DNA from: Mycobacterium sp. GA-1285
GTDB lineage: Bacteria; Actinomycetota; Actinomycetes; Mycobacteriales; Mycobacteriaceae
Direction: 5' to 3'
DNA: 64,000 nucleotides
Assembly (NCBI RefSeq): GCF_001499905.1
Contig: NZ_LQIS01000003.1
Span: 1-64,000 of the forward strand
A program made the position numbers and the translations under genes. Below, piece by piece: positions 53,098-61,359 of the stretch (positions within the stretch are counted from its first letter, which is position 1; each line of letters starts with the position of its first letter). The notes under the pieces were generated by a model. That model ran no database searches, was not told the origin of the DNA, and worked only from the letters and a program-made list of their open reading frames with translations.

Positions 53098-53715
53098 ATG
53101 GGAAGACACGCATTAGCCGAGACCAGGCGTTGGCCGCACTTCACGCTGGTTGCAGGCGTGATTTCGGCGGCCACGTTATGCGTTGTCGGCGCGGACAGTT
53201 ATCCGGACGTCGGCGACGCAGGTGCGTGCTGCGAAGCCGCGGCCGCACCTCCACCGCCGCAGGTAGCGGTAAACCTGACCGCCGCTGAGCCGCCCGCCCC
53301 GAGCGTTCCGCCCGTGCTGCCGCACGGCCGGGCACCGGAAAACGGGCTCCAGGTCGACACCATCTTGGCCGCGCGCGCCGTCAGTGCGGAGTTTCCCGAG
53401 ATCCTCGATATCGGCGGCGTCCGCTCCGATCCCTTGAAATGGCATCCGCACGGGTTGGCGATCGACGTGATGATCCCGAACGCCCGCTCGGCGGCCGGGG
53501 TGGAGCTCGGAGACAAGGTCCTCGCCTACATATTGGCGAATGCGCAACGCTTCCGCCTCGAGCACGCCATCTGGCGGCAGACCATCTATCGTCCCGACGG
53601 CTCGAAGAGAGCCATGTCGGACCGCGGCTCGGACACCGCCAACCATTACGACCACGTGCACGTCGCTACGGCAGGCGGCGGGTATCCCCACGAGGGCCAG
53701 GTCTACCTGCGTTGA
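53098..53715 (+). CDS. Exported M15-like protein (ARB_07466-type domain)
   Basis: A 205-residue secreted protein. An N-terminal membrane/signal segment at about 14-32 is followed by a Cys pair, a Pro/Ala-rich linker, and a compact domain with HPHGLAIDVMIPN and HYDHVHVAT. These supply His, Asp and His in the pattern of M15/VanY-type zinc sites. Similar mycobacterial proteins are annotated as hypothetical. A peptidoglycan-peptide hydrolase is inferred. In the 258 bases before it an 11-mer (AATTTGCTGCC) occurs twice 50 bases apart. Confidence 0.78.
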   Translation: MGRHALAETRRWPHFTLVAGVISAATLCVVGADSYPDVGDAGACCEAAAAPPPPQVAVNLTAAEPPAPSVPPVLPHGRAPENGLQVDTILAARAVSAEFPEILDIGGVRSDPLKWHPHGLAIDVMIPNARSAAGVELGDKVLAYILANAQRFRLEHAIWRQTIYRPDGSKRAMSDRGSDTANHYDHVHVATAGGGYPHEGQVYLR

Positions 53716-53853
53716 TCAGCGCTGGTTGACCGCGTTAGGCGGCGGCACTCCCTACGCCGCTGTGGAGCCACCGAGAGTTGCCTAGCGACGGGGGTCTGAT
53801 GGGGCCGTTTCGGGGGACTGTTCGTCGTGACAACCTACGAGCGACAATGTCGC

Positions 53854-55425
53854 TCAGCGCGAATAGCCGAGGTCGTCGAGCACTTGATACCCGGCGTTGT
53901 ATCCGGGAATGAAGGTGATGCCGGGGCCGCCGTGGCAGCCGGCGCCGCCAAGGTAGAGGCCGTCGATGCCGATCGGCAGGTCGCGGAAGCCTTTGGGGCC
54001 GGGCCGGTTCGGGCCCATGAGGTCGGGGTGCAGCAGGCCGTGGCAGAAGTCGCCGGCGGGTGCGCCGAACATGGTGTTCATGTGGTACGGCGCGAAGGTG
54101 ATGTGCCGGATCTGGGTGTCTTTGAAGTTGGGTGCGTAGCGGGTGATCTTGTCGATGACGCGTTGGGCCATCTCGTTCTTGAGGTGGCCGTGTTGGTCGC
54201 GGGGAGTCTCGACGGGGAACGCGTAGGCGTAGGCGCTGGCGGCGTGCTTGCCGGGCGGGGCCATATTCGGGTCGTGCACGGACGGGATCTGGATGCCGAG
54301 CGACGGGTTGTCGGGAACGATGCCGCGGCAGGCGTTCTCCCATTGGCGCTGCTGCTCTTCGGGCGAGCCGAAGATGCCGACGGACGGTTGCATGCCGGGC
54401 TCGTTGAGCAGGTCGTACGGCGGGGCGAACTCGGGCAGTCCATCGAGGGCGAAGTGCATTTGGACGAAGGAGGCGCGGTGGTCGCGTCCCTGAAGTCGTT
54501 CGAGCAGCTGCGCCGAGAGATGTTCTGGGACAACCAGTTCGGTGAGGGTGGTGTCGGGGGCGAGGTTGGAGACGACGACGGGGGCGGTGATGGTGTGGCC
54601 GTCCTTGCAGCGGACGCCGGTGACCTTGCCGTTGTCGACGAGGATCTGCTCGACCTTGGTGCGGTAGCGGATCTCGCCGCCGCGGCTTTCGAACATCTCG
54701 CGCAGGTGCTCGGTGAGGGCGCCGATGCCGCCTTCGAGTTTGGTCATCATGGCGGTGCCTTCGTCGGGGACGGCGAGGGCGAAGGCCAGACAGGTGGCGC
54801 TGCCGGGGGTATAGGGCCCGCGGTAGGTGGAGTTGATGGCGAGGAAGGCGAGCATGCCGCGCATGACGGCGTGGCGCTTGCAGTCGGGCAGATAGCGATC
54901 GATGACGTCCATCGCGGAGCCGAATAGGGTTTCGTGGATGGCGCGTCGCTCGGATTCGTTTGTGGCGCAGGCGTACATCTCGTCGAGGGTCTTGGGCGGC
55001 TTGCGGACGTCGAAGCGTCCGAGCGCGCGTGCGGGACCTTGGCTCCAGGCGATGAGTTCGGCCATGCCGGTGACGGCGTCGGTTCCGTGCTTGTCGGCGA
55101 GATGGGTCATCAGGTGCATGGGGTCGCGGTAGAAGACCATGGCTTCTTCGCCGGCCTCGCCGATGTTGACCGACATGACGTCGGAGTCGACGGTGGGCAG
55201 GGTGTCGAGGCCGAGGTCCTTGGTGATTTCGGTCGGGGTGGGGAACTGGACGGAGCCGGCGATCTCGTAGCGGAAGCCGTCGATGAGTTCGACGGTGGCG
55301 GCCATGCCGCCGGCGTAGGTGTTGGCCTCGAGGCACAGGGTGCGAAGGCCGGCGCGTTGGAGGAGGGCGGCGGCGGTCAGTCCGTTGTGGCCGGCGCCGA
55401 CGACGATCGCGTCGTAATCTGTCAT
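53854..55425 (-). CDS. Phytoene-dehydrogenase-like FAD oxidoreductase
   Basis: A 523-residue flavoenzyme. The N-terminal AIVVGAGHNGLTAAALL binds FAD, followed by EANTYAGGMAAT, and the end of the protein has GLYLGGAGCHGGPGITFIPGYN in the family position. It matches the COG1233 phytoene desaturase-like group, whose members act on carotenoids or unknown isoprenoids. The start ATG is 6 bases after a TANNNT box (leaderless) and immediately beside an 18-bp palindrome. The divergent TetR gene is the likely regulator. Both this and the enzyme at 25208 belong to FAD desaturase-like families, but they are not close copies. Confidence 0.87.
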   Translation of the reverse strand: MTDYDAIVVGAGHNGLTAAALLQRAGLRTLCLEANTYAGGMAATVELIDGFRYEIAGSVQFPTPTEITKDLGLDTLPTVDSDVMSVNIGEAGEEAMVFYRDPMHLMTHLADKHGTDAVTGMAELIAWSQGPARALGRFDVRKPPKTLDEMYACATNESERRAIHETLFGSAMDVIDRYLPDCKRHAVMRGMLAFLAINSTYRGPYTPGSATCLAFALAVPDEGTAMMTKLEGGIGALTEHLREMFESRGGEIRYRTKVEQILVDNGKVTGVRCKDGHTITAPVVVSNLAPDTTLTELVVPEHLSAQLLERLQGRDHRASFVQMHFALDGLPEFAPPYDLLNEPGMQPSVGIFGSPEEQQRQWENACRGIVPDNPSLGIQIPSVHDPNMAPPGKHAASAYAYAFPVETPRDQHGHLKNEMAQRVIDKITRYAPNFKDTQIRHITFAPYHMNTMFGAPAGDFCHGLLHPDLMGPNRPGPKGFRDLPIGIDGLYLGGAGCHGGPGITFIPGYNAGYQVLDDLGYSR

Positions 55426-55431
55426 GCGGGC

Positions 55432-55437
55432 AGGCTA
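55432..55437 (-). promoter_or_regulatory. -10 box for the leaderless oxidoreductase
   Basis: On the minus strand the box reads TAGCCT, followed after 6 bases by the ATG at 55425. It overlaps the palindromic operator by 2 bases, so a bound repressor would block it. Confidence 0.5.
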
Positions 55438-55453
55438 TGTCAGTACTGACATA
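55436..55453. promoter_or_regulatory. TetR-type operator palindrome
   Basis: TATGTCAGTACTGACATA is a perfect 18-bp palindrome between the divergent oxidoreductase and TetR genes. Its right half recurs as GGTACTGACA at 55462-55471, 20 bases from the first AGTACTGACA, that is two helical turns. Both sites lie where promoter elements of the two genes are expected, so the TetR protein probably represses its neighbour and itself. Confidence 0.7.
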
Positions 55454-55497
55454 TTTGTGGCGGTACTGACAAAGTTGTGCGTTACGATCGGCGGACT

Positions 55498-56088
55498 ATG
55501 GCGACGCCCGTGAACCTGCATCAGCAGCGCAGTCAGGCGACCAGAGAGGCGCTGCGGCGGGTGGCCTTGGCGCGGTTCGCGAAGGACGGGTTCGCGAACG
55601 TGACGGTGTCGCAGCTGGCCGAAGAGGCCGGCGTCACCGAGCGGACGTTCTTCCGGCACTTCCCGACGAAGGAAGCGGTGCTGTTCGCGGACTATGAAAC
55701 GCACTTGGAGTGGCTGGCCGAGGCGCTGGCGCGGCGGCCGGCGTCGGAGTCGCTGTTCGATGCGGTGATGGCGAGTGTGGGGAGCTTCCCGCATGATCTG
55801 GAGGTGGTGCGGCAGGCGGCGCTGCTGCGGGCGAGCCTGATCGGTGAGCGGGCGGCCGGTCACCTGCGGGTGGTGCAGGCGTCGTTCGCGGCGGTGATCA
55901 CCGACTTCGTGCGGACGCGCTATGCCGGCGTTTCAGCGATTGATCTGAAGGCCGACGTGGCGGGCGCGGTGCTGGCGGCGACACTGGTTGTGGCCGTGGA
56001 GAATTGGGGGCGTGAAGGATGCATTGGGGACCTGGGGCAGATCGTGGCGGAAAGCGTGGGGTTGGTGCGCTCGGGTCTTAAGCTGTAG
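55498..56088 (+). CDS. TetR-family transcriptional regulator
   Basis: A 196-residue regulator. The N-terminal helix-turn-helix at about 15-60 contains ALARFAKDGFANVTVSQLAE and VTERTFFRHFPTKEAV. The C-terminal ligand-binding part has no recognisable motif. GTG 55477 is an earlier in-frame start; ATG 55498 gives the normal TetR length. TACGAT at 55483-55488 lies 9 bases before it. It is divergent from the oxidoreductase, with the palindrome between, so it is probably an autoregulated local repressor. The inducer may be an isoprenoid or fatty substrate, by inference only. Confidence 0.88.
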   Translation: MATPVNLHQQRSQATREALRRVALARFAKDGFANVTVSQLAEEAGVTERTFFRHFPTKEAVLFADYETHLEWLAEALARRPASESLFDAVMASVGSFPHDLEVVRQAALLRASLIGERAAGHLRVVQASFAAVITDFVRTRYAGVSAIDLKADVAGAVLAATLVVAVENWGREGCIGDLGQIVAESVGLVRSGLKL

Positions 56089-56299
56089 CGGCGGCGGATC
56101 TCATCGACGAATGTTTCTCCGATTTCTGGTATCGGTCTCAGCGAATCTCCTTGTGCTGAACGGATTGCCCTTCGTCTTGGTTTCGGAGCTGGTGTGAATC
56201 CAACGCATGAGGGCTTGATGTGGCATCGCGTTCCAGACATGCTGAGTTCCCGAAGCCCGCGCGAATAACGCCCGTGAAAATACACGACATGATGGAGCC

Positions 56300-56980
56300 A
56301 TGGACGGAAAAGGGGTGCATCGGAGAATTAGAGCTGACGGGGTGATAGCAGCCGTCGTCGTACTACTGCTGATGTCCGGAATGGCAACGGGAACTGCCCG
56401 GGCCGCGGTCGCGGCGCCCGTAGGGGATGCGATCGCTTTCGGCGACCCGCACGCACTCGGGCAGGTCGATCTTTACTTGGATCCCTTGTGCCCGTTCAGC
56501 GGGAGAATGATCCGCACCCAAGGCGATAAGATAGGGCAACGGATCGAGGACGGGGCGCTCCGCATCAATCTTCGATTCGTCGACTTCCTCGACAAGTACT
56601 CGGCCAGCAAGACATACGACAATCGCGCGATCTATGCGACCTACGTAGTGGCAGGCGAGTCGCAATCGAGCGAGACCGCGTGGCGCTTCGTTCAGCAGAT
56701 CTTCTCCGCCGAACACCAGCCGGAAGAGCAAGGGGCCACAGATCTCGACAACAATCAGCTCGCCGAGCTGGCCAACCGCGTCGGAGCCCCCGCGCCGACT
56801 CAAGACCTCATTAGGCTCGGCCTGCCGATCGGTTATGACGCCCGCGCTATCGCAGCCAATAACTTGGTGCTTCTGAAGCAATTTCCTGAGCCGGGTGTCC
56901 CGCTCGTTTTGATCAACGGGGTGCCCGCCGGTGGAGAGTCGGACTGGCTCGATCAACTGCCGGGGTCAGAGCCTCGCTAG
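56300..56980 (+). CDS. Exported DsbA-like thioredoxin-fold protein with CPFS motif
   Basis: A 226-residue exported protein. The N-terminal membrane/signal segment at about 15-36 ends with an ARA cleavage site. A DsbA-type domain follows with C64-P-F-S67 in the CxxC position and a cis-Pro region in PGVPLVLING. With a single active-site Cys it cannot make the usual disulfide by itself, so isomerase, glutaredoxin-like or non-redox roles are possible. It is the first of the lower-GC genes at this end. The 211 bases before it hold nothing recognisable. Confidence 0.78.
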   Translation: MDGKGVHRRIRADGVIAAVVVLLLMSGMATGTARAAVAAPVGDAIAFGDPHALGQVDLYLDPLCPFSGRMIRTQGDKIGQRIEDGALRINLRFVDFLDKYSASKTYDNRAIYATYVVAGESQSSETAWRFVQQIFSAEHQPEEQGATDLDNNQLAELANRVGAPAPTQDLIRLGLPIGYDARAIAANNLVLLKQFPEPGVPLVLINGVPAGGESDWLDQLPGSEPR

Positions 56981-57199
56981 CCACTGTGGCTTAAAGGCCC
57001 GGCCAATTGCGCCGAGGGCTACGAAGAATCCTGTCACGTATTCACGCAGCGCGACGTCATCAAAAAGCTTCCGCTCCTCGGCGGCTTCGCCATGCGGACC
57101 CAGCCAGACTTCGAGCGCTCGGAGAAGGCGGTGTGCACAATTCGCGCAGAAAACGGCTGTCCATTTGACCGTTATCCGTGAAGCGAAGTTCTGATGCAT
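56966..57199 (-). CDS. Candidate 77-residue CxxC protein
   Basis: A short gene-like frame on the minus strand with ATG 57199 preceded by AGGAA about 6 bases upstream. The product has Cys-x-x-Cys in FCANCAHRLL, an amphipathic charged middle and a hydrophobic stretch (VTGFFVALGAIG) near the end. Its stop overlaps the DsbA-like gene by 15 bases. I do not recognise a family. The frame is open to 57391, but the upstream part runs into the helicase gene. It could be a small zinc-binding or membrane-associated partner, or chance. Confidence 0.4.
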   Translation of the reverse strand: MHQNFASRITVKWTAVFCANCAHRLLRALEVWLGPHGEAAEERKLFDDVALREYVTGFFVALGAIGRAFKPQWLARL

Positions 57200-57249
57200 T
57201 CGCGGTTCCTGTGTGGAGAGTTCTGACGCGATTTGCCGTAAGAGTCGGC

Positions 57250-57255
57250 TACCCT
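57250..57255 (+). promoter_or_regulatory. -10 box for leaderless helicase gene
   Basis: TACCCT is followed by 7 bases and then GTG 57263, the TANNNT arrangement for leaderless transcription. No ribosome-binding site is visible. Confidence 0.45.
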
Positions 57256-57262
57256 CCGCCCC

Positions 57263-60200
57263 GTGGACTTGGGGGTTTATGAATCGCTGCTGACAGAGCG
57301 CCTTGTTCGGCAGCTGGCGCTGGAGGATGCCACCCGCGCTGAGTACAGCAACGTGGACGACGCGGAACAGAGCATGGCGATCGCACGCCATCTCTTCCCG
57401 ATTATTGAACGTTCCCTGCGCGTGGCCCGTTCGGCAGAGGATCGCTCAGATATCGCTCGTCGAGTCCTCGATGTGCTTTCAGAAACCTTCGCGGAAGGTG
57501 AGGCGCTCCAGAACGTTGAGCCTGGAATAATCACTCGGCTCGATGAAGTGGCCGCCGCAACGGCACTGGGCACTCTTCGCTTACCCCGTCCCGCGACGCC
57601 CTTCTCTGACACCGCCCTCATGACAAATGCGCGCGACGAGCCCACCTTGGCGGCCGAACTGCGTGCCGAGATGGGCAGCGCCGATGAAGTGGACCTCCTT
57701 TGCGCTTTCGTGAAATGGCAGGGGCTCCGACTACTGGAGGATCAGCTCCTAGAACTAAAGCGACGTGGTGTAGCGCTACGGGTAATCACGACTACCTACC
57801 TCGGCGCGACCGACGCACGCGCGCTAGACGCGCTAGTGAACGAATTCGGCGCCGAAGTCCGGGTCAACTACGAGACCGACCGCACTCGCCTGCACGCGAA
57901 AGCATGGTTGCTTCGACGTAAGACCGGATTCCACACTGCTTACGTCGGCTCGAGCAACTTGTCTCATGCCGCGCTCGTCGACGGCCTCGAGTGGAATGTG
58001 CGGTTGTCTGCGATCTCAACACCACACCTCCTCGACAAGTTCCGCGCTACATTCGCTTCCTACTGGGAAAACCGGGAATTCGAGCCTTACTCGCCGAGCA
58101 ACGACGGCGACCGCCTCCGCGTGGCACTTGAGACAGCATCCGGTAGCCGCAGTAGCGATCGTGTGACCGTCACGCTCTCGGGGCTGGAGGTGCACCCGAA
58201 GGCTTATCAAGCCGAGATGCTAGAGCAGCTCGACGCCGAACGGACCATCCACGATCGGCATCGCAATCTCATCGTTGCCGCGACGGGTACTGGCAAGACC
58301 GTCATAGCTGCCCTCGACTACCGACGTCTGGTTCGTGACGTTCACAACCGCGACTTGAAGCTGCTTTTCGTCGCACACCGTAAGGAGATCCTCCAACAAG
58401 CACGGCGGATGTATCAGGAGGTACTTACCGACGCGACGTTTGGTGAAATGTTAGTCGATGGACAGGAGCCAGCACGCTGGCGTCACGTGTTCGCGAGCAT
58501 CCAATCGCTTTCTGCACGTCGGCTTTCGGAGATTGATCCCGAGCACTTCGATGTGGTCGTAGTCGACGAGTTTCATCACGCCGAGGCGGCGTCTTATCGG
58601 CGCCTGCTAGACCATGTCGCTCCCTTGGAGCTCGTCGGTCTCACTGCAACACCGGAGCGAGCTGACGGCGTCGACGTTCGGGAGTTCTTCGGCGGGCGTG
58701 TCGCCGCAGAGCTGCGGCTGTGGGAGGCCCTCGAACAGAACCTCCTCTGTCCGTTTCACTACTTCGGCATTCACGACGGAACGGACCTCGAAAGCATCCA
58801 ATGGAGGCGCGGCAGATACGACCTCTCAGAGCTAAACAGCCTGTACACCGGCAATGATGCGCGCACGCGGACCGTCATCAAAGAGCTTCGCGGCAAGGTG
58901 TCCGACATCGGAGAAATTCGTGCTTTGGGTTTTTGTGTCAGCGTCGACCATGCCCGATATATGGCGCAACGCTTCGTGGAAGCCGGTATATCTGCGCGGG
59001 CGATTTCGGCCGAGACATCAGCGACTGATCGCAGAGAAGCGCTGCAAGCGTTGAGAAATCGCGAGATCAATATCGTTTTCGCGGTTGATCTCTTTAATGA
59101 AGGCCTCGATATCCCAGAGGTCGACACCGTCCTCTTCCTCCGCCCGACCGAAAGCGCGACCGTCTTTCTACAGCAGTTGGGGCGTGGTCTTAGATTGACC
59201 CGAGGCAAGACAGTGCTGACAGCATTGGATTTCGTTGGTCATCAGCGCCGTGAATTCCGATTCGACCAGCGGTTTCGGGCCATGAGCGGCGTGGGCGGAA
59301 AGGCACTGCAGCGTCAAGTCGAGGACGGCTTTCCATTTCTGCCGTCAGGCAGCCAAATCGTCTTGGATCGCGTCGCACAAACGCTGGTGATCGAGAACAT
59401 TCGCCAGCAGGTGGCGCCAAGATGGGCTGCGTTGATTTCGGAGGTGCGTGCTCATCCAGACGATCAGTTGGCGTCATACCTTGATGTATCTGGACGATCC
59501 CTAGAAGACATACTGCGCAACAACCGCTCCTGGACCACTCTCTGCAGAGAAGCGGGCAAAATCAATCGGTCAGCCGGCGCACGCGAACCTGATCTGGTCA
59601 GGCGGGTGCGTGCCCTTGCTCACGTGGACGACCGACGAAGATGGGCGACCTATAAGTCGATGCTCTACGGACGCATCGACACGTCAAGTCCCGCTGAAAA
59701 GCGGCTAGCCGAGATGTTGTTTTTCTCGCTGTTCCCGAACGGCGGAGGATTCGACAGTATTTCAACGGGTCTCGACGTCCTTCGGACTGAGCCGGTAGCC
59801 GATGAGATGCGACAGGTCGTCGATATCGCTTTCGACGCTGCGCGGCGAACTACGTACGACCTAGGAAGCTTGGCGCCCGAGCTCGGAGATGTGCCGCTAG
59901 AAGTGCACGCGACGTACTCTCGTGAGGAACTTCTCGCCGCTCTCGGGTTCGCTTCTCTACAGCGGACACCGAATACGATGCGTGAGGGTGTGGCTTGGTG
60001 TCAGTCCGTTAATGCCGACGCCTTCCTCATTACTTTGAAGAAATCGGATCGTGATTACTCTCCGACAACGATGTACCGCGACTTCGCGTTGAGCCCAGAG
60101 CTGTTTCATTGGGAGTCACAATCCACGACCTCGTCCAAATCGCCGACCGGACAGCGTTATATCCACCACCGAGCGCGAGGATCCTACGTCCTTCTATTCG

Positions 60201-60364
60201 TCCGTGAAGCCAAGACGAATGCCCTAGGCGCATCGCCCTACACTTTTCTCGGGCCCGCAGATTACGTATCTCACGAAGGCGACCGACCGATGGCCATTAC
60301 CTGGCGGTTGCATCGGTCGATGCCAACAGAGGTCTTTCAAGCGTCGACGGTTGCGGTCGCATGA
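57263..60364 (+). CDS. PLD-domain SF2 helicase with C-terminal DUF3427 (probable defence protein)
   Basis: A 1033-residue protein. Residues 130-280 form a phospholipase-D-like nuclease domain with H211-A-K213 and GSSN. Then comes a superfamily 2 helicase: Walker A ATGTGKT at 340-346, DEFHH at 435-439, GLTATPER, and motif VI QQLGRGLRL. The last 350 residues match DUF3427. The same PLD-helicase-DUF3427 architecture is often found in bacterial defence islands. The usual Asp after HxK is absent (HAKAWLLRR), so nuclease activity is uncertain. Its stop overlaps the next start (ATGA). The region is less GC-rich than the flanks (26 of 60 bases from 59041 are G or C), pointing to horizontal acquisition. 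Confidence 0.87.
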   Translation: MDLGVYESLLTERLVRQLALEDATRAEYSNVDDAEQSMAIARHLFPIIERSLRVARSAEDRSDIARRVLDVLSETFAEGEALQNVEPGIITRLDEVAAATALGTLRLPRPATPFSDTALMTNARDEPTLAAELRAEMGSADEVDLLCAFVKWQGLRLLEDQLLELKRRGVALRVITTTYLGATDARALDALVNEFGAEVRVNYETDRTRLHAKAWLLRRKTGFHTAYVGSSNLSHAALVDGLEWNVRLSAISTPHLLDKFRATFASYWENREFEPYSPSNDGDRLRVALETASGSRSSDRVTVTLSGLEVHPKAYQAEMLEQLDAERTIHDRHRNLIVAATGTGKTVIAALDYRRLVRDVHNRDLKLLFVAHRKEILQQARRMYQEVLTDATFGEMLVDGQEPARWRHVFASIQSLSARRLSEIDPEHFDVVVVDEFHHAEAASYRRLLDHVAPLELVGLTATPERADGVDVREFFGGRVAAELRLWEALEQNLLCPFHYFGIHDGTDLESIQWRRGRYDLSELNSLYTGNDARTRTVIKELRGKVSDIGEIRALGFCVSVDHARYMAQRFVEAGISARAISAETSATDRREALQALRNREINIVFAVDLFNEGLDIPEVDTVLFLRPTESATVFLQQLGRGLRLTRGKTVLTALDFVGHQRREFRFDQRFRAMSGVGGKALQRQVEDGFPFLPSGSQIVLDRVAQTLVIENIRQQVAPRWAALISEVRAHPDDQLASYLDVSGRSLEDILRNNRSWTTLCREAGKINRSAGAREPDLVRRVRALAHVDDRRRWATYKSMLYGRIDTSSPAEKRLAEMLFFSLFPNGGGFDSISTGLDVLRTEPVADEMRQVVDIAFDAARRTTYDLGSLAPELGDVPLEVHATYSREELLAALGFASLQRTPNTMREGVAWCQSVNADAFLITLKKSDRDYSPTTMYRDFALSPELFHWESQSTTSSKSPTGQRYIHHRARGSYVLLFVREAKTNALGASPYTFLGPADYVSHEGDRPMAITWRLHRSMPTEVFQASTVAVA

Positions 60365-61359
60365 TCGACAACTCGGCCGCGGACATCATCCTTGTCACTT
60401 GCGTAAAGTCCAAGACGGCTCGACCTTCCGCTGCAAAGGATCTCTACATCTCGCCATTATTCAAGAAGCAGCGGGCATACGCCGAGAAGGCACGCGTTCC
60501 GTGGTTCATACTTTCCGCTGAACACGGGCTCGTCGCGCCCGACGAATGGTTGGCGCCATATGAGCGGTACCTACCCGAGACTCCAGCGTCCTACCGCAGG
60601 GCGTGGGGTGTATGGGTAGCAGCCAGACTGGAGCTGCTCGCTGGGCCGCTGCAGGACAAGATCATCGAGATTCATGCCGCGTCAGCGTATCTCGAAGTGG
60701 TTCGCCCAGAGCTGGAGAAGCGCGACGCGCGTATCGTTGACCCGCTCGAGGGTCTGCAGATGGGATCGCGCCTTGCTTGGTACGGCAATACTGCCACCGA
60801 GGTCGCCACAGCCGCCGACGATGTCGAGCGTTGCGTGAAGGGGCTGAGCGATATGACCGCAGCACTATCGCCGCAACAGTTCATCGATCGAGGCCGAACA
60901 TCAAGCGACTCGCCCGGCCTATACAGCTGGTGGGTCGACGAGGAGGGCGCCGACGATCTAAGCCGTGGCCTGGGACAAGAGGTCACGCCGGGGCTCATCT
61001 ATGCCGGCCTTGCCGGCGCGACTCGCTGGCCAAGCGGTATGCGTTCCAACAACACACTGTGGTTGCGTGTCATGACGATGCACCTCGGAGGAAACCACGA
61101 ATTCTCCACATTCCGGCGCACACTTGGCGCGATCGTCGCGCACTCCGACGGCGTCACGCAGATCGACGAAGAAGGTCTCACTCGGTGGATGCACAGCCAT
61201 CTACGGCTCGTCGCCTTCCCCTATCAAGACAGGGACTCGCTGGGGCGGATCGAACGAGAAGTGCTTGCTCAGCTTGATCCACCGCTCAATCTGCAGCACA
61301 TGACTCTGACACCAATCCGCCGCCGGGTCAAACACTTGCGGCGGGCGATCATGAATTAA
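60361..61359 (+). CDS. DUF6884 plus GIY-YIG-like nuclease protein
   Basis: A 332-residue protein in two parts. Residues 5-150 match DUF6884, with DIILVTCVKSK, LYISPLFKKQRAYA and ILSAEHGLVAPDEWLAPYE. The second part contains G186-L-Y and G211-L-I-Y-A-G216, reminiscent of the GIY-YIG motif with a longer spacer than usual, and an Arg (GMRSNN) 13 residues on. A DNA endonuclease is inferred for this half. The ATG overlaps the helicase stop by ATGA, so the two are made together and likely form one system. The 3' end overlaps the HNH gene by 11 bases in the opposite direction. Confidence 0.75.
   Translation: MIDNSAADIILVTCVKSKTARPSAAKDLYISPLFKKQRAYAEKARVPWFILSAEHGLVAPDEWLAPYERYLPETPASYRRAWGVWVAARLELLAGPLQDKIIEIHAASAYLEVVRPELEKRDARIVDPLEGLQMGSRLAWYGNTATEVATAADDVERCVKGLSDMTAALSPQQFIDRGRTSSDSPGLYSWWVDEEGADDLSRGLGQEVTPGLIYAGLAGATRWPSGMRSNNTLWLRVMTMHLGGNHEFSTFRRTLGAIVAHSDGVTQIDEEGLTRWMHSHLRLVAFPYQDRDSLGRIEREVLAQLDPPLNLQHMTLTPIRRRVKHLRRAIMN

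Noticed and set aside
53735..55336. Second leftward frame of 533 codons in the oxidoreductase gene
   Set aside because: An Arg/His/Pro-rich frameshifted shadow of the phytoene-dehydrogenase-like gene. No motif seen.
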